A stretch of 64,000 bases of DNA from Vibrio sp. qd031 (GCF_002100145.1 NZ_JXQD01000025.1:124001-188000); one strand, 5' to 3'. Shown: positions 46,423-57,407, counted from the first letter of the stretch. Numbers and translations: made by a program. The notes: generated from the sequence alone by a model not told the origin.

Positions 46423-47604
46423 TTATTTGAACCAACTCTTAAACAGCAAGATGATGTAATCCATAAGGCGGCTGAACAAGCTACCTTCATTGACATCTTC
46501 TAATGCAAGCAGTGGGTATTGCGCTACATCTTCACCATCCACTTGATAATAAAGCGTGCCCACTACGTCACCCTGAGAGATGGGGGCTTGTAGCTCTTTT
46601 TCAAGTACAAAGCTAGCTTTCAGGTTTTTAGCGACGCCACGTGGAAGAGTTACATAGGTATCTTCGTTCACACCCAGTGCGACAGTTTCTTGAGAACCCA
46701 TCCAAATCTTTTCATCAATGAAGGTTTCGCCTTTTTTGTGCGGCGCTACAGTTTCAAAGAAGCGGAAGCCGTAGTTAAGCAATTTTTTGCTTTCTGCTTT
46801 ACGAGCGTTAGCGCTATCTGTACCCATGACTACTGCAACAAGACGCATCTTACCTTCGGTAGCGGAACTTACTAAGCTGTAACCGGCTTGGCTAGTGTGA
46901 CCGGTTTTAATGCCGTCCACATTCATGCTTTTATCCCATAACAGGCCATTACGGTTGTATTGGGTAATGTCGTTGTAAGTGAATTGCTTTTCTGCGTAAA
47001 GCGCATACTCTTCAGGCACATCACGAATTAGAGCTTGTCCTAACAGGCCCATGTCGTACGGTGTTGAATACAGGCGGTCATCATCCAAGCCGTGTACGTT
47101 TGCAAAATTGGTATTGCTCATGCCCAGTGAAGAAGCCCATGCATTCATCAAGTCAACAAAGGCATCTTCTGAGCCAGCAACATGTTCTGCCATGGCCACA
47201 CACGCATCATTGCCCGACTGGATCACTATGCCACGGTTTAATTCGTCTACTGTGACCGTAGTGCCTACTTCAATAAACATTTTTGAAGAGTCAGGAAAGT
47301 TTTTTGCCCAAGCATTTTTACTGATCACGACTTTATCGTCAGAACTGATGTTACCGCGCTTGAGCTCTTGACCAATGACGTAACTGGTCATCATCTTGGT
47401 TAGGCTGGCTGGCGACAATTGCTCGTCTTTATTTTTCTCAGCGAGTATTGCGCCAGAATGGTAATCCATTAGCACAAAGCCTTTTGCCGAGACTTGAGGA
47501 GCATCAGGTACCACAATCGGAGCCGCTGTCGCGCAGGAAGCCACAACAGCCAGCGCACCTGCGATAGCCATTTTAAAATGTACGTTAGATAAGGTGATTT
47601 TCAT
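46423..47604 (-). CDS. dacA: D-alanyl-D-alanine carboxypeptidase DacA (PBP5)
   Basis: PBP5 trims the terminal D-alanine of peptidoglycan side chains and shapes the cell. The 393-residue protein has a signal peptide (ending near ATAA), the catalytic SxxK in SPASLTKM, SGN in VIQSGNDACVA, KTG in DGIKTGHTSQAG, and a C-terminal amphipathic anchor (LFSRLMDYIILLFKSWFK) for the inner membrane. ATG 47604 was chosen over a longer frame. Confidence 0.95.
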   Translation of the reverse strand: MKITLSNVHFKMAIAGALAVVASCATAAPIVVPDAPQVSAKGFVLMDYHSGAILAEKNKDEQLSPASLTKMMTSYVIGQELKRGNISSDDKVVISKNAWAKNFPDSSKMFIEVGTTVTVDELNRGIVIQSGNDACVAMAEHVAGSEDAFVDLMNAWASSLGMSNTNFANVHGLDDDRLYSTPYDMGLLGQALIRDVPEEYALYAEKQFTYNDITQYNRNGLLWDKSMNVDGIKTGHTSQAGYSLVSSATEGKMRLVAVVMGTDSANARKAESKKLLNYGFRFFETVAPHKKGETFIDEKIWMGSQETVALGVNEDTYVTLPRGVAKNLKASFVLEKELQAPISQGDVVGTLYYQVDGEDVAQYPLLALEDVNEGSLFSRLMDYIILLFKSWFK

Positions 47605-47726
47605 TATGAGTGCAATCGTATCCGTGAATTCAAACAATCAGACGGTATCTTAGCAGAATTCACCGTTAAGGCTAGACTCGCTAAGTGTTTATAGAAACAA
47701 CGAAATGTAAATATGTTAACGAATCC

Positions 47727-48506
47727 TCACTTTTCGAGGCGCTTTTTTGTGATGAAAGCATCAGAATAACCTTCACTTTTAACGCTCTTTAGTGTGGATT
47801 GAACAGTCTGATAGTCATTAAAAGGTCCCATAAAAATTTTTGTAAGACCATCATTTCGTTCTAGATATCCCGCCTGCTTGGTCAGATCGACCAATCTTGA
47901 CAATACATCGTGCGCACGTTGATGGTTCGAACTTGCAGCGACTTGTATCGCATAGTGTTGTGTCGCTTTGGGAGAGGGTGCTTGCGTAGTAGTTATGTGC
48001 TCAATCTTTACATTGGCGGTTCCAGTCTTGATGACATCTAACTTGGTCGCAGCAGCGTAGCTTAAATCTATAATGCGCCCTTCATGAAAGGGACCACGAT
48101 CATTAACACGGACGATAGCGGTTTTGTTATTGTCTAAGTTGGTGACTTTTACGTAACTTGGTATTGGTAGCGTTTTATGCGCCGCACTCATTGAATACAT
48201 ATCGTAGGTTTCGCCATTGGATGTTAAATGGCCGTGAAACTTACTGCCGTACCACGAGGCTTCACCTTGTTGGGTAAAATTGGTTGGATTATGAATAATC
48301 GCGTAACGTTGGCCACGCAAAGTGTAGTCCTTATTACCACCTAGGCTATATTTTTCGTACTTTGGTGTGGCGTCTTCAATGTGTGCGACATCCAGAGGTC
48401 GCTCGGGTGCTTTATCATCTTTTAAACTGTACCGCCCGCCGCTAGTTGAGCATCCGACTAACACTGCTAGGAGTGTACTTATGGTGAGCAGTCTGAACAG
48501 TTTCAA
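47727..48506 (-). CDS. rlpA: Septal ring lytic transglycosylase / SPOR protein RlpA
   Basis: RlpA is an outer membrane lipoprotein with a double-psi beta-barrel; in Pseudomonas it cleaves naked glycan at the septum. The 259-residue protein has a lipobox LLAVLVGCS, the barrel motif GEASWYGSKFHGHLTSNGE cut at ASWYGSKFHG, VRVNDRGPF with the catalytic aspartate, and a C-terminal SPOR domain (YAIQVAASSNHQRA). It lies next to rodA. I prefer the TTG at 48506, which has GGAG eight bases upstream, over a TTG at 48524; no ATG is available. Confidence 0.88.
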   Translation of the reverse strand: MKLFRLLTISTLLAVLVGCSTSGGRYSLKDDKAPERPLDVAHIEDATPKYEKYSLGGNKDYTLRGQRYAIIHNPTNFTQQGEASWYGSKFHGHLTSNGETYDMYSMSAAHKTLPIPSYVKVTNLDNNKTAIVRVNDRGPFHEGRIIDLSYAAATKLDVIKTGTANVKIEHITTTQAPSPKATQHYAIQVAASSNHQRAHDVLSRLVDLTKQAGYLERNDGLTKIFMGPFNDYQTVQSTLKSVKSEGYSDAFITKKRLEK

Positions 48507-48537
48507 TGGTTTAACTCCGTGCAAGGTTGAATGAACG

Positions 48538-49662
48538 TTAAGTTGTTTTGGACAGCATTTTTCGGTGTGTTTGAATAGACATTAAAATGCCGAATCCAGC
48601 CATTAGTGTCATCATCGAGGTTCCACCATAACTGATGAGGGGCAGGGGTACACCAACAACAGGTAAAATCCCACTCACCATACCAATGTTTACGAATATG
48701 TAGACAAAGAAGCTTAACACAATACTTCCTGCCATCATTCGACCAAACGCAGTTTGAGCTTGTGATGCCAGCAATAGGCCACGGCCAATGATGAATAAAT
48801 ACAACAGCAATAGCATGAGCACGCCGATAAGCCCCCATTCCTCTGCGATAACCGCAAAAATAAAGTCGGTGTGTCGCTCAGGTAAAAATTCGAGTTGAGA
48901 TTGAGTGCCTTGTAGCCACCCTTTGCCCGATACGCCACCCGACCCAATCGCGATCTTGCTTTGTATAATGTGGTAGCCAGCGCCGAGAGGATCTGACTCT
49001 GGGTCAAATAAGGTGCGTACCCGAACTTTTTGATACTCTCGAATAAACCCCAAAAACCATAGCGCTGGGGCCAAAATTCCAACAAATAGCCCCGCAGAAA
49101 ATATAATTCTCCAGCTTATGCCGGCCAAAAAGATAACAAATATCCCGGATGCAGCAATCAAAATAGACGTACCAAGATCGGGCTGTTTGGCAATGAGCAG
49201 GGTCGGGAAAAGTACCATTGTTAAAGAGATGGTTAGCGTTTTAAACGACGGAGGTAGTGATTGGCGACCAACATATCGCGCCACCATCAAAGGTACGGCA
49301 AGTTTCATCAGTTCTGAGGGTTGGAATCGAACAAAGCCTAAATTAAGCCAGCGCTGAGCGCCTTTAGAAGCCTCACCAAAAAAGAGAACCCCAAGTAACA
49401 AAATGATACCGGCAGCAAATAAGAACGGCGCACTAGCTTCATAGGTGCGAGGCGTGATTTGAGCGAGCACCACCATAACGCCTAGAGAGAGGAGCATGCG
49501 CATAAACTGACGTTCCATCATCGCCACATTCTGACCGCTCGCGCTGTACATCACCAGCATCGAGACTGCCATGAGTAGGATTAACCCAAGAACCAATGGC
49601 AGGTCTAGGTGAATTCGTTCGAACAGTGAACGGCTTTTACCTGTAGTAGGATCTAGCTTCAT
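48538..49662 (-). CDS. mrdB: Rod shape-determining glycosyltransferase RodA
   Basis: RodA is the SEDS peptidoglycan polymerase of the elongasome. The 374-residue protein has about ten membrane helices, the SEDS motifs [39 protein letters not shown] and [12 protein letters not shown]. Its start overlaps the mrdA stop by 4 bases, so the pair is coupled. Confidence 0.96.
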   Translation of the reverse strand: MKLDPTTGKSRSLFERIHLDLPLVLGLILLMAVSMLVMYSASGQNVAMMERQFMRMLLSLGVMVVLAQITPRTYEASAPFLFAAGIILLLGVLFFGEASKGAQRWLNLGFVRFQPSELMKLAVPLMVARYVGRQSLPPSFKTLTISLTMVLFPTLLIAKQPDLGTSILIAASGIFVIFLAGISWRIIFSAGLFVGILAPALWFLGFIREYQKVRVRTLFDPESDPLGAGYHIIQSKIAIGSGGVSGKGWLQGTQSQLEFLPERHTDFIFAVIAEEWGLIGVLMLLLLYLFIIGRGLLLASQAQTAFGRMMAGSIVLSFFVYIFVNIGMVSGILPVVGVPLPLISYGGTSMMTLMAGFGILMSIQTHRKMLSKTT

Positions 49663-51554
49663 GAAGGGTTCTCGTCGGTTAACGTCGTTTTATCGATTAT
49701 AATATGGTCGAAAATGCGGCGCGCTACAGGTGCCCCATTAGTGGAGCCACCACCAGCGTTTTCTAGCACGACGGTTACCACAACTTGAGGATCATCTAAA
49801 GGTGCAAAACCTGTAAATAAGGCGTGATCCCGTAAGTGCTCCGCTAACTCGTCAGCGTTGTACTCTTGGTCTTCGGCTAAGCCAAAGACTTGGGCGGTAC
49901 CCGATTTACCCGCACTAAGGTAAGGCGTGTCAACAAAGGCACGCCGCGCGGTGCCTTTTTTTCCGTAGTTCACCAACTTCATCCCTTCAAAGGCAACGGC
50001 CCAATAGCGTTCATCAACTTCGCTGACCGGCGGGTAAGATTCAGGAACAATGTAGTCTTTTAAATGCTGGTTACTGACATTATCCATGGTGGCCATTAGG
50101 AGGTGGGGCGCGATGACTTCCCCTCGATTGACCAGCACAGAGGTTGCCTTCGCCAGCTGCATAGGTGTTGCGGTCCAATAACCTTGTCCAATACCTACAG
50201 GAATGGTGTCACCCTGGTACCAAGGGGTACGATGGCGTGCCATTTTCCACTCGCGAGTGGGCATGTTGGCTTTACTTTCCTCGTGAATATCAATGCCTGT
50301 ATAGTCACCAAACCCAAACATCATCATCCATTGGGAAAGACGATCTATACCAAGATCATAAGCAATCTGATAGAAAAATGTGTCGACAGACTCTTCAATC
50401 GCCTTAACAATATCGACTTTTCCGTGTCCCCAACGAAGCCAATCACGGAACGGCTTAGTTTTAGAGTTAGGGATTTTCCAATAGCCTGGATCGTTGCGTG
50501 TTGTATTGGTGGTGATGACACCTTCCTGTAGCGCCGCAACAGCGATAAAGGGTTTGACGGTAGATGCGGGTGGGTAGATCCCTAGGGTAGAGCGATTGAC
50601 TAGTGGGCGGTTTTTATCGTTGAGTAACGCGTTATAATCTTTACTAGAGATCCCATGAACAAATGAGTTTGGATCGTAGCTTGGGCTTGATACCATCGCC
50701 AACACGCCATTAGTGCTTGGGTCTAGCACAACCGCAGAGCCCCTGCGTTTATCTAGCAATCCATACACATACGTCTGCAGGTCTAAGTCTAGATTGAGGA
50801 CTAAGTCTTTACCCGGAATAGGCGGCACATATTTTAACGTGCGGATCACTCGCCCGCGACTGTTCACTTCTACCTCTTGGTAGCCTGCTGTGCCGTGTAA
50901 GATGGTTTCATAATAGCGTTCGATACCTAGCTTACCAATGTCTCGAGTCGCTTGGTAATTGGTGTACTGTTCTTCTCGCACAAGTCGTTGCACGTCACGA
51001 TCGTTTATTCGTGACACGTAACCAAGTACGTGGGTCAGCATTTTTCCGTGCGGGTAGTACCGCTTAAGGGCGGCGTTAATCTCAACGCCAGGAAACTTGT
51101 GCTGATTGACCGCAAAGATTGAACGCGTCTCTTCATCCAACTGACTGACGATAGGGATTGCGTTAAAGCGGCGAGAGCGTTTTCTGTCGCGGTGGAATCG
51201 CTCTATTTGTTCGTCAGTAATGGTAATGAGAGTACGCAGGTCTGCGATAGTCTGGTCAATATCGCTGATTTTTTCTGGGATTAACTCGAGGCTAAATACC
51301 GGCTTATTTTCTGCGAGTATCTTACCGTTTCTGTCGTAGATTAAACCGCGATTGGGTGCAATTGGGACGACTTTGATTCTATTGTCGTTAGAGCGAGTTT
51401 TATAATCTTGAAACTCACTGACTTGGATTGTATAAAGGTTAGCCACAAGCGCACCCATCATCACCACAATCCCCAAAAAGGCGACTATGGCTCGACGAGC
51501 AAACAGCTGAGACTCTTGTTTGTGGTCTCTTAAGTGGGTGCGCTGCTTCTTCAT
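49659..51554 (-). CDS. mrdA: Penicillin-binding protein 2 (MrdA)
   Basis: PBP2 is the transpeptidase partner of RodA in lateral wall synthesis. The 631-residue protein has one N-terminal membrane helix, the dimerisation region [15 protein letters not shown], the active-site SxxK in PASTVKPF, SxN around [13 protein letters not shown] block, and KSGTAQV near the C-terminus. It is coupled to rodA and follows rlmH. Confidence 0.96.
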   Translation of the reverse strand: MKKQRTHLRDHKQESQLFARRAIVAFLGIVVMMGALVANLYTIQVSEFQDYKTRSNDNRIKVVPIAPNRGLIYDRNGKILAENKPVFSLELIPEKISDIDQTIADLRTLITITDEQIERFHRDRKRSRRFNAIPIVSQLDEETRSIFAVNQHKFPGVEINAALKRYYPHGKMLTHVLGYVSRINDRDVQRLVREEQYTNYQATRDIGKLGIERYYETILHGTAGYQEVEVNSRGRVIRTLKYVPPIPGKDLVLNLDLDLQTYVYGLLDKRRGSAVVLDPSTNGVLAMVSSPSYDPNSFVHGISSKDYNALLNDKNRPLVNRSTLGIYPPASTVKPFIAVAALQEGVITTNTTRNDPGYWKIPNSKTKPFRDWLRWGHGKVDIVKAIEESVDTFFYQIAYDLGIDRLSQWMMMFGFGDYTGIDIHEESKANMPTREWKMARHRTPWYQGDTIPVGIGQGYWTATPMQLAKATSVLVNRGEVIAPHLLMATMDNVSNQHLKDYIVPESYPPVSEVDERYWAVAFEGMKLVNYGKKGTARRAFVDTPYLSAGKSGTAQVFGLAEDQEYNADELAEHLRDHALFTGFAPLDDPQVVVTVVLENAGGGSTNGAPVARRIFDHIIIDKTTLTDENPS

Positions 51555-51560
51555 GTCACT

Positions 51561-52031
51561 CTATTCTCTGTGGTACGGGTGGTTAGCCGTCACGCTCCAA
51601 GCGCGATACAAGCTTTCGGCCATCACGATTCTTACTAGCGGGTGAGGCAGCGTCAACGCAGAAAGCGACCAACTTTGATCGGCAGCAGCTTTACACGCGG
51701 GTGCTAAGCCTTCTGGCCCACCAATCAAAATGGAGACGTCTCGGCCATCCAGTTTCCAGTGTTCTAACTGCTGAGCAAGTTGTGGGGTATCCCATTTTTT
51801 ACCTGGGATATCCAGAGTGACAATCCTGTTGCCTTTTGGCACAGCCGCAAGCATGGCTTCCCCTTCTTTTTGCAGGATCCGTGCTATATCGGCATTTTTG
51901 CCCCGTTTGCCTGCCGTTATTTCGACGAGTTCTAACGGCATGTCGTGAGGAAATCGGCGTTTGTACTCCTGAAAACCTTCTTCGACCCATTTAGGCATTT
52001 TAGTGCCCACGGCAACCAGTTGAAGCTTCAC
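51561..52031 (-). CDS. rlmH: 23S rRNA (pseudouridine1915-N3)-methyltransferase RlmH
   Basis: RlmH methylates pseudouridine 1915 in helix 69 on intact 70S ribosomes. The 156-residue SPOUT protein has the knot motifs [12 protein letters not shown] [11 protein letters not shown] and [23 protein letters not shown], the C-terminal YHRE and full family length. It sits 3 bases after rsfS and 6 before mrdA. Confidence 0.96.
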   Translation of the reverse strand: MKLQLVAVGTKMPKWVEEGFQEYKRRFPHDMPLELVEITAGKRGKNADIARILQKEGEAMLAAVPKGNRIVTLDIPGKKWDTPQLAQQLEHWKLDGRDVSILIGGPEGLAPACKAAADQSWSLSALTLPHPLVRIVMAESLYRAWSVTANHPYHRE

Positions 52032-52034
52032 GAT

Positions 52035-52352
52035 TTAGCTCCACAATTTTTCAAGTTGATAAAGCTCTCGATGTTCTTGTTGTAGAATGTGCACCATCGC
52101 ATCGCCCATATCGAGCACGACCCACTCACCTTCTATTTCGCCGTCCATACCAAGTGGCTCTAGGCCCTTCGATTTTGCTTCTTGAGCTATGTGCTCGGCA
52201 ATCGACGAAACATGTCGTTTTGAGGTGCCAGTACAAATGATCATCGTATCGGTGATGCTAGATTTTCCGGTGACGTCTAGTGTGATGATGTTTTCGGCTT
52301 TCATATCGTCGGCTTTATCAGCCAAAAAGTCACAAAGTTGTTGTTGTAGCAA
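52035..52352 (-). CDS. rsfS: Ribosome silencing factor RsfS
   Basis: RsfS binds uL14 and blocks subunit joining when nutrients are low. The 105-residue protein has the DUF143/RsfS block [18 protein letters not shown] and [16 protein letters not shown]. It follows holA by 9 bases, with no nadD between them, unlike E. coli. Confidence 0.95.
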   Translation of the reverse strand: MLQQQLCDFLADKADDMKAENIITLDVTGKSSITDTMIICTGTSKRHVSSIAEHIAQEAKSKGLEPLGMDGEIEGEWVVLDMGDAMVHILQQEHRELYQLEKLWS

Positions 52353-52361
52353 GGTGTTGTC

Positions 52362-53396
52362 CTAGTGTTGTCGTTGTGGCGTCATACCGAGTGCGCTCGG
52401 TACACAAGTTGCCAATGTAAAATGTTGCATAGCTAACCAGTGATTAGCCTCGTAATCGGTCTTTACCGATCGTTCCAGTTGCGCGAGTAACTGGATAAGC
52501 TTGGTTAAGTGTGTCTGAGACAATCTCGTTAGCGCGGCTTGGTATTGGGGCCGCTTGCTGGACCAAATTCTATGTTGGTCAAAAAGAGTGTTTACCGGAG
52601 TCGTACGCATTTGCTGAGACAACGAGGCTAATAATAGCAACTCTTTCTGCACCGTACGCAGCATAATCACCAGTTCGACACCTTCGGCTTTTAGCTCGGA
52701 CAGTACTCGCAATGCACGATTGGATTTTCCTGCTAGCATCGCATCTGTCCAGTGGAACACCGTGAAGTGATTGTGACGGCTTAAAGACTCTTTGACACGG
52801 TTTAATGTTAACTGTTTATCTGGATAGATCAGCAGTAGCTTTTGTAAGCTCTGACTCAGTGCTAGTAAATTGCCTTCATGCCAGTGCGCGAGAAGTTGAA
52901 CCGCCTCAGCGTCAGCTTGCAACCCAAGGGCATGGCAACGCTGACGGACAAACTGCGGTAAGCGACTGCTATCCGGTGTCATACAACTGATGCAGCAACC
53001 TTGTTTGGTTAAGGCTTTATACCACTTACTGCTTTCTACTTGTTTGTTTAGCTTTGATGCGGTTAACAACAGCAGCGTATCGGGTGTTAATTGTTCCACT
53101 AACGACACTAACTGCTTGGCGTTCGCAGCCCCTGGACCAGAGTCTGGAATGGTCAACTCAACTAAGTTTTTTGACGCGAAAAGACTCATCGCCGTACACG
53201 CGTTGTAGATGGCATTCCAATCGGCTTGATTATCGAGTACAAATGGCGCAGCGGCTTCAAAACCGTGCGATACCGCCATGGTTCGCAGCGTTTCACGTGA
53301 CTCGTTGACCAACAGCGGCTCGTTTCCGGCGACCAAGTATATGGGATGCGTTTGACGCTGAAGGTGAGTGACAAGTTTGTCTGCAAAAATCTTCAC
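52362..53396 (-). CDS. holA: DNA polymerase III delta subunit HolA
   Basis: HolA opens the beta clamp within the clamp loader. The 344-residue protein is AAA+-like without a working P-loop, with YLVAGNEPLLVNESRE near the N-terminus (clamp-opening region), LTIPDSGPG and the C-terminal collar domain. Its place between lptE and rsfS is conserved. Confidence 0.94.
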   Translation of the reverse strand: MKIFADKLVTHLQRQTHPIYLVAGNEPLLVNESRETLRTMAVSHGFEAAAPFVLDNQADWNAIYNACTAMSLFASKNLVELTIPDSGPGAANAKQLVSLVEQLTPDTLLLLTASKLNKQVESSKWYKALTKQGCCISCMTPDSSRLPQFVRQRCHALGLQADAEAVQLLAHWHEGNLLALSQSLQKLLLIYPDKQLTLNRVKESLSRHNHFTVFHWTDAMLAGKSNRALRVLSELKAEGVELVIMLRTVQKELLLLASLSQQMRTTPVNTLFDQHRIWSSKRPQYQAALTRLSQTHLTKLIQLLAQLERSVKTDYEANHWLAMQHFTLATCVPSALGMTPQRQH

Positions 53397-53414
53397 AATA
53401 CTGTTCTATGGATT

Positions 53415-53990
53415 CTAAGGCGTTGCAAGTGAGGGTTCGCTTTTATCATTGTTAAAATCGACCTCGACTTCTTTGTATGGGCTAGTGAACTCTTCGCTCT
53501 CTTTGAGGCGGGCTAGCTGGCGGATAATCTGCTGCGCAGCTTGTCCACGCATTTCATCTTCAATTTGATCGCGCTCGACCGACTTAGCCAAAACGGTCAG
53601 TGGGTTATCTAAAAAGCTGCGGGTCACTTTAGCACTAAACGATGTTGCCCCTTCATTGGGAATGGTGACTCGATAATTGGCCACATAGGTGAGTTCTTTT
53701 TCTGCGGCGCGGCTGTTTTGGTAAAGAGACAGTGTGCGCTCACTCACCGATTCACTCGCTAAGTGCAGATTGGGGGTACTTGCAGCCGGGGTCACAACCT
53801 CGATTCCATTTAAGCGCAGCTCGGTATTAATGCGTCGTACCAAAGGTGAATACTGGTCAAAACTGGTCACCGAGAGTGTACCGATGTTTTCAGGAACGAA
53901 ATAGTCACCGCGGAAGTGGAAACCACACCCCGCTAAAATGCTAGAGATAAATAGAGCCGAGATGAGTTTAACACTCAATGATTTGTACAT
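53415..53990 (-). CDS. lptE: LPS assembly lipoprotein LptE
   Basis: LptE plugs the LptD barrel that inserts lipopolysaccharide into the outer leaflet. The 191-residue protein has a lipoprotein signal ending SILAGC followed by the family start GFHFRGDYFVPENI. The ATG at 53990 gives a normal signal peptide; an ORF to 54086 would translate through the hairpin spacer and is rejected. It lies between leuS and holA as in E. coli. Confidence 0.92.
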   Translation of the reverse strand: MYKSLSVKLISALFISSILAGCGFHFRGDYFVPENIGTLSVTSFDQYSPLVRRINTELRLNGIEVVTPAASTPNLHLASESVSERTLSLYQNSRAAEKELTYVANYRVTIPNEGATSFSAKVTRSFLDNPLTVLAKSVERDQIEDEMRGQAAQQIIRQLARLKESEEFTSPYKEVEVDFNNDKSEPSLATP

Positions 53991-54015
53991 GGATACCACA
54001 GCGTATTGGTTAAGC

Positions 54016-54109
54016 CTATGTTTACTGCCATTACTCTTTGCAAAGCAGCAAACATAGACGCTCTCGTAAGAGCGAAATATAGACATTGCCGCTTTGCGGC
54101 AATGTCTAT
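54016..54109. repeat. Triple stem-loop spacer between leuS and lptE
   Basis: Three adjacent hairpins fill the 128-base spacer: CTATGTTT (54016-54023) with AAACATAG (54050-54057), extended by CTGC/GCAG; CGCTCT (54059-54064) with AGAGCG (54069-54074); ATAGACATTGCCGC (54079-54092) with GCGGCAATGTCTAT (54096-54109). ATAGAC recurs between them. The last, closest to leuS on the minus strand, may act as a partial terminator or processing site; there is no T-tract. Confidence 0.7.
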
Positions 54110-54118
54110 TAACAGGAA

Positions 54119-56692
54119 CTAGTTAGCAACGATGTTCAGTAGCTTACCCGGTACGTAAATCACTTTACGAACCGTTTTCCCTTCGGTGAATTTCACCACA
54201 TTTTCGTCGTTAAGACCAAGAGCCTCAACGTCGTCTTTCGATGCATCTGCAGCAACCGTAAGCTTCGCACGTAATTTGCCATTCACTTGAACAACAATCA
54301 GCTTTTCGTCTTCAACCAGCGCTTTCTCGTCATGTTTTGGCCATGCGGTGTTATCGATGTCTGTTTCACCCAGTGCTGTCCACATCTCAAAGCTGATGTG
54401 TGGAGTGATTGGGTAGAGCATCACAATGATGGCTTTAAGTGCTTCATCAAGGATAGCACGGTCTTGCGCTGTCTCTTGTGGCGCTTTGCCCAGTTTGTTC
54501 ATCAATTCCATGATTGCAGCAATCGCGGTGTTAAAGGTTTGACGACGGTCGATGTCATCGGTCACTTTAGCAATGGTCTTGTGCACATCTCGGCGCAGTG
54601 CTTTTTGGTCAGAGGTAAGAGCCGCTGCATCAAGTGCAGGAGCGGCACCTTTTTCGGTGTGTTCTTTAACCAGTTTCCAAACACGTTTCAAGAAACGGTT
54701 TGCGCCTTCAACACCAGATTCTTGCCACTCAAGGGTCATGTCTGCAGGTGACGCAAACATCATAAACAGACGCACAGTATCGGCGCCGTATTTGTCGACC
54801 ATTTCTTGAGGGTCAATACCGTTGTTTTTAGACTTAGACATTTTGATCATGCCTGAGTGTTCGACACTGCGACCTTGAGTATCGATGGCGCTGGTAATGC
54901 GGCCCTTGCCATCGCGATCAACGTTGACGTCAGTTGGGGCAATCCACTCTTTAGTGCCTTTGTCGTTGGTGTGGTAGAACGCATCTGCCAGTACCATACC
55001 TTGACACAGTAATTTCTTAAACGGCTCATCAGAGGTGACGTAGCCTGCATCACGCAGCAGTTTGTGGAAGAAACGTGAGTACAATAGGTGCATTACGGCG
55101 TGCTCAATGCCGCCAACGTATTGATCCACAGGTAGCCAGTAGTTGGCTTTTTCTGAATCAACAATTGCGTCAGCTTGTGGGCTACAGTAGCGTGCGTAGT
55201 ACCAAGATGATTCCATAAAGGTATCGAAGGTGTCGGTTTCACGCAGTGCTGGTTCCCCGTTGAACGTGGTCTTCGCCCACTCTTTATCGGCTTTAATTGG
55301 GCTAGTAACCCCATCCATGACCACGTCTTCTGGCAAAATGACAGGAAGTTGATCAGCTGGAACTGGGTGTACTTCACCATCTTCAGTCGTGACCATCGGG
55401 ATTGGAGAACCCCAGTAACGCTGACGTGAAACACCCCAATCGCGAAGACGGAAGTTTACGGTCTTCACGCCTTTTTCTTCAGCTTCAAGCTTTGCAGCGA
55501 TGGCATCAAAGGCTGCTTGGAACTCAAGACCATCAAATTCGCCAGAATCAAACAGCACGCCTTTTTCTGTGTACGCCTCAGTCGAAACGTCCAGCTCAGA
55601 GCCATCGATAGGCTTGATTACCGGTACAATGTCTAGGTTGTATTTAGTCGCAAATTCATAATCACGCTGATCGTGTGCGGGTACCGCCATTACTGCGCCT
55701 GTACCGTAGTCCATCAACACGAAGTTTGCGACAAATACGGGCACTTCACGACCGTTCAATGGGTGGATCGCGGTAAGGCCAGTCGCCATACCTTTCTTCT
55801 CCATTGTGGCCATGTCAGCTTCTGCAACTTTGTTGTTCTTACATTCTTCGATAAAGTTTGCAAGCTCGGCATTGTTTTGAGCAGCAGCAGCAGCCAGAGG
55901 GTGACCTGCCGCAATACCGACGTATGTTACGCCCATGAGCGTGTCTGGACGTGTGGTGTACACCTCAAGATCGTTGTGGCCCTTAACTTCAAACTTAAGC
56001 TCAACACCTTCCGAGCGGCCAATCCAGTTGCGCTGCATGGTTTTAACCATTTCTGGCCAACCATCTAGGTTGTCGAGGTCATCAAGTAGCTCTTGCGCGT
56101 ATTCGGTGATCTTAATAAACCACTGAGGAATTTCTTTTTGTTCAACAGGGGTGTCACAGCGCCAGCAGCAGCCATCTTCAACTTGCTCGTTCGCCAGTAC
56201 CGTTTGGTCATTAGGACACCAGTTAACAGAAGCCGTTTTCTTATAGACCAAGCCTTTTTCGTAAAGCTTGGTGAAAAACTCTTGTTCCCAGCGGTAGTAT
56301 TCTGGCGTACAAGTGGCAAATTCACGATCCCAGTCGTAACCAAAGCCCAGCAATTTTAGCTGGTTCTTCATGTATTCGATGTTTTCGTACGTCCAAGGCG
56401 CAGGAGCGGTTTTGTTTTTAACCGCCGCGTTTTCTGCTGGAAGTCCGAATGCATCCCATCCAATAGGTTGCATGACGTTTTTGCCTTGCAAGCGCTGGAA
56501 ACGAGACACAACGTCACCTATGGTGTAATTACGTACGTGACCCATATGCAGTCGACCACTTGGGTAAGGGAACATCGACAGGCAGTAGAATTTTTCTTTA
56601 TTTGGGTCTTCACTTACAACAAAGGTCTTATTGTTGTCCCAAAGCTCTTGAACTTTTTGTTCAATCTGTTGCGGGTTGTATTGCTCTTGCAT
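54119..56692 (-). CDS. leuS: Leucyl-tRNA synthetase LeuS
   Basis: LeuS charges tRNA-Leu and edits mischarged products. The 857-residue class I enzyme has the HIGH-type motif [15 protein letters not shown], the CP1 editing domain with [14 protein letters not shown] and the T-rich region, KMSKS in [14 protein letters not shown] and an anticodon-binding C-terminus. It is divergent from ybeL and heads the lptE-holA-rsfS cluster. Confidence 0.98.
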   Translation of the reverse strand: MQEQYNPQQIEQKVQELWDNNKTFVVSEDPNKEKFYCLSMFPYPSGRLHMGHVRNYTIGDVVSRFQRLQGKNVMQPIGWDAFGLPAENAAVKNKTAPAPWTYENIEYMKNQLKLLGFGYDWDREFATCTPEYYRWEQEFFTKLYEKGLVYKKTASVNWCPNDQTVLANEQVEDGCCWRCDTPVEQKEIPQWFIKITEYAQELLDDLDNLDGWPEMVKTMQRNWIGRSEGVELKFEVKGHNDLEVYTTRPDTLMGVTYVGIAAGHPLAAAAAQNNAELANFIEECKNNKVAEADMATMEKKGMATGLTAIHPLNGREVPVFVANFVLMDYGTGAVMAVPAHDQRDYEFATKYNLDIVPVIKPIDGSELDVSTEAYTEKGVLFDSGEFDGLEFQAAFDAIAAKLEAEEKGVKTVNFRLRDWGVSRQRYWGSPIPMVTTEDGEVHPVPADQLPVILPEDVVMDGVTSPIKADKEWAKTTFNGEPALRETDTFDTFMESSWYYARYCSPQADAIVDSEKANYWLPVDQYVGGIEHAVMHLLYSRFFHKLLRDAGYVTSDEPFKKLLCQGMVLADAFYHTNDKGTKEWIAPTDVNVDRDGKGRITSAIDTQGRSVEHSGMIKMSKSKNNGIDPQEMVDKYGADTVRLFMMFASPADMTLEWQESGVEGANRFLKRVWKLVKEHTEKGAAPALDAAALTSDQKALRRDVHKTIAKVTDDIDRRQTFNTAIAAIMELMNKLGKAPQETAQDRAILDEALKAIIVMLYPITPHISFEMWTALGETDIDNTAWPKHDEKALVEDEKLIVVQVNGKLRAKLTVAADASKDDVEALGLNDENVVKFTEGKTVRKVIYVPGKLLNIVAN

Positions 56693-56811
56693 TAATGCTG
56701 TCCGTTTTTTGGAATCTGTGAGATCGGTAAAACCAGATCATTATTGATCAGCATAGAATACCTAAAGGAACCACTGGCAACAATAGTCAAAGTGACGATT
56801 GGGAGGTTTGT

Positions 56812-57282
56812 ATGCCAAAACGTAAAACTGGTTATGAAGAAATGCTCACTAGAGTGGTCGATTCGCTCAAACACAGCCCAGAAGAACTGTCCAATGCGCT
56901 CGATAAGTCAGCCGAAGTGGTTCAAGCCGCCAACGAGATGACAAAAGATGAGATGGCGTTGATTTCTGCCTATGTAAAATCGGATCTTAAAGCCTTTGCC
57001 AACGATTATGAGTCGAGCAAAAGCAGCCCTTTTTATCTAACCATCACCAATTCCATCTGGCAAGGCTTGCTCGAGATCACCGATAGGACAAAAGTAGAGT
57101 GGGTGGAGTTGTTCCAAGACTTAGAGCATCAAGGCGTGTATCAAGCAGGGGAGATCATCGGTCTTGGCGTTTTGGTGTGTGAAAAATGCGGTCATCGTAC
57201 CGAGTATAATCATGCCACCGAAATTACACCGTGTTTGCAATGTGACCACCGCTCGTTTACTCGGCAGTCACTCAAGCCTTAA
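56812..57282 (+). CDS. ybeL: YbeL (DUF1451) zinc-ribbon protein
   Basis: The 156-residue protein has an alpha-helical N-terminal part (KRKTGYEEMLTRVVDSLKHS) and a C-terminal zinc ribbon with CEKCGHRTEYNHATEITPC cut at the pairs Cys-x2-Cys and Cys-x2-Cys. It matches the YbeL family, whose function is unknown. GGGAGG lies upstream of the ATG. It is divergent from leuS, as in E. coli. Confidence 0.9.
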   Translation: MPKRKTGYEEMLTRVVDSLKHSPEELSNALDKSAEVVQAANEMTKDEMALISAYVKSDLKAFANDYESSKSSPFYLTITNSIWQGLLEITDRTKVEWVELFQDLEHQGVYQAGEIIGLGVLVCEKCGHRTEYNHATEITPCLQCDHRSFTRQSLKP

Positions 57283-57354
57283 TTATGGTTACCCTTATTC
57301 ACGTATAGCTAAGCTATCAAGGGTGGAAGCTCACCTATTGTCTTCCAATGGACT

Positions 57355-57391
57355 ATTTGGCTCACTTTATTCATAAGTGAGCCAAATTTTT
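57355..57391. terminator. Terminator between ybeL and lnt
   Basis: ATTTGGCTCACTT (57355-57367) pairs with AAGTGAGCCAAAT (57375-57387), followed by TTTT; the partner strand has only a short A-tract. It serves ybeL and probably lnt, which converges at 57408. Confidence 0.9.
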
Positions 57392-57407
57392 CACATCAAA
57401 AATGTGT

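Noticed and set aside
50103..50531. 142-codon frame antisense to mrdA
   Set aside because: Antisense shadow of the transpeptidase domain.
53991..54086. N-terminal extension of lptE through the hairpin spacer
   Set aside because: It would put 32 residues before the lipoprotein signal peptide and translate strong hairpins.
54287..54751. 154-codon frame antisense to leuS
   Set aside because: Lies within the conserved C-terminal part of leuS, with no signal for expression.
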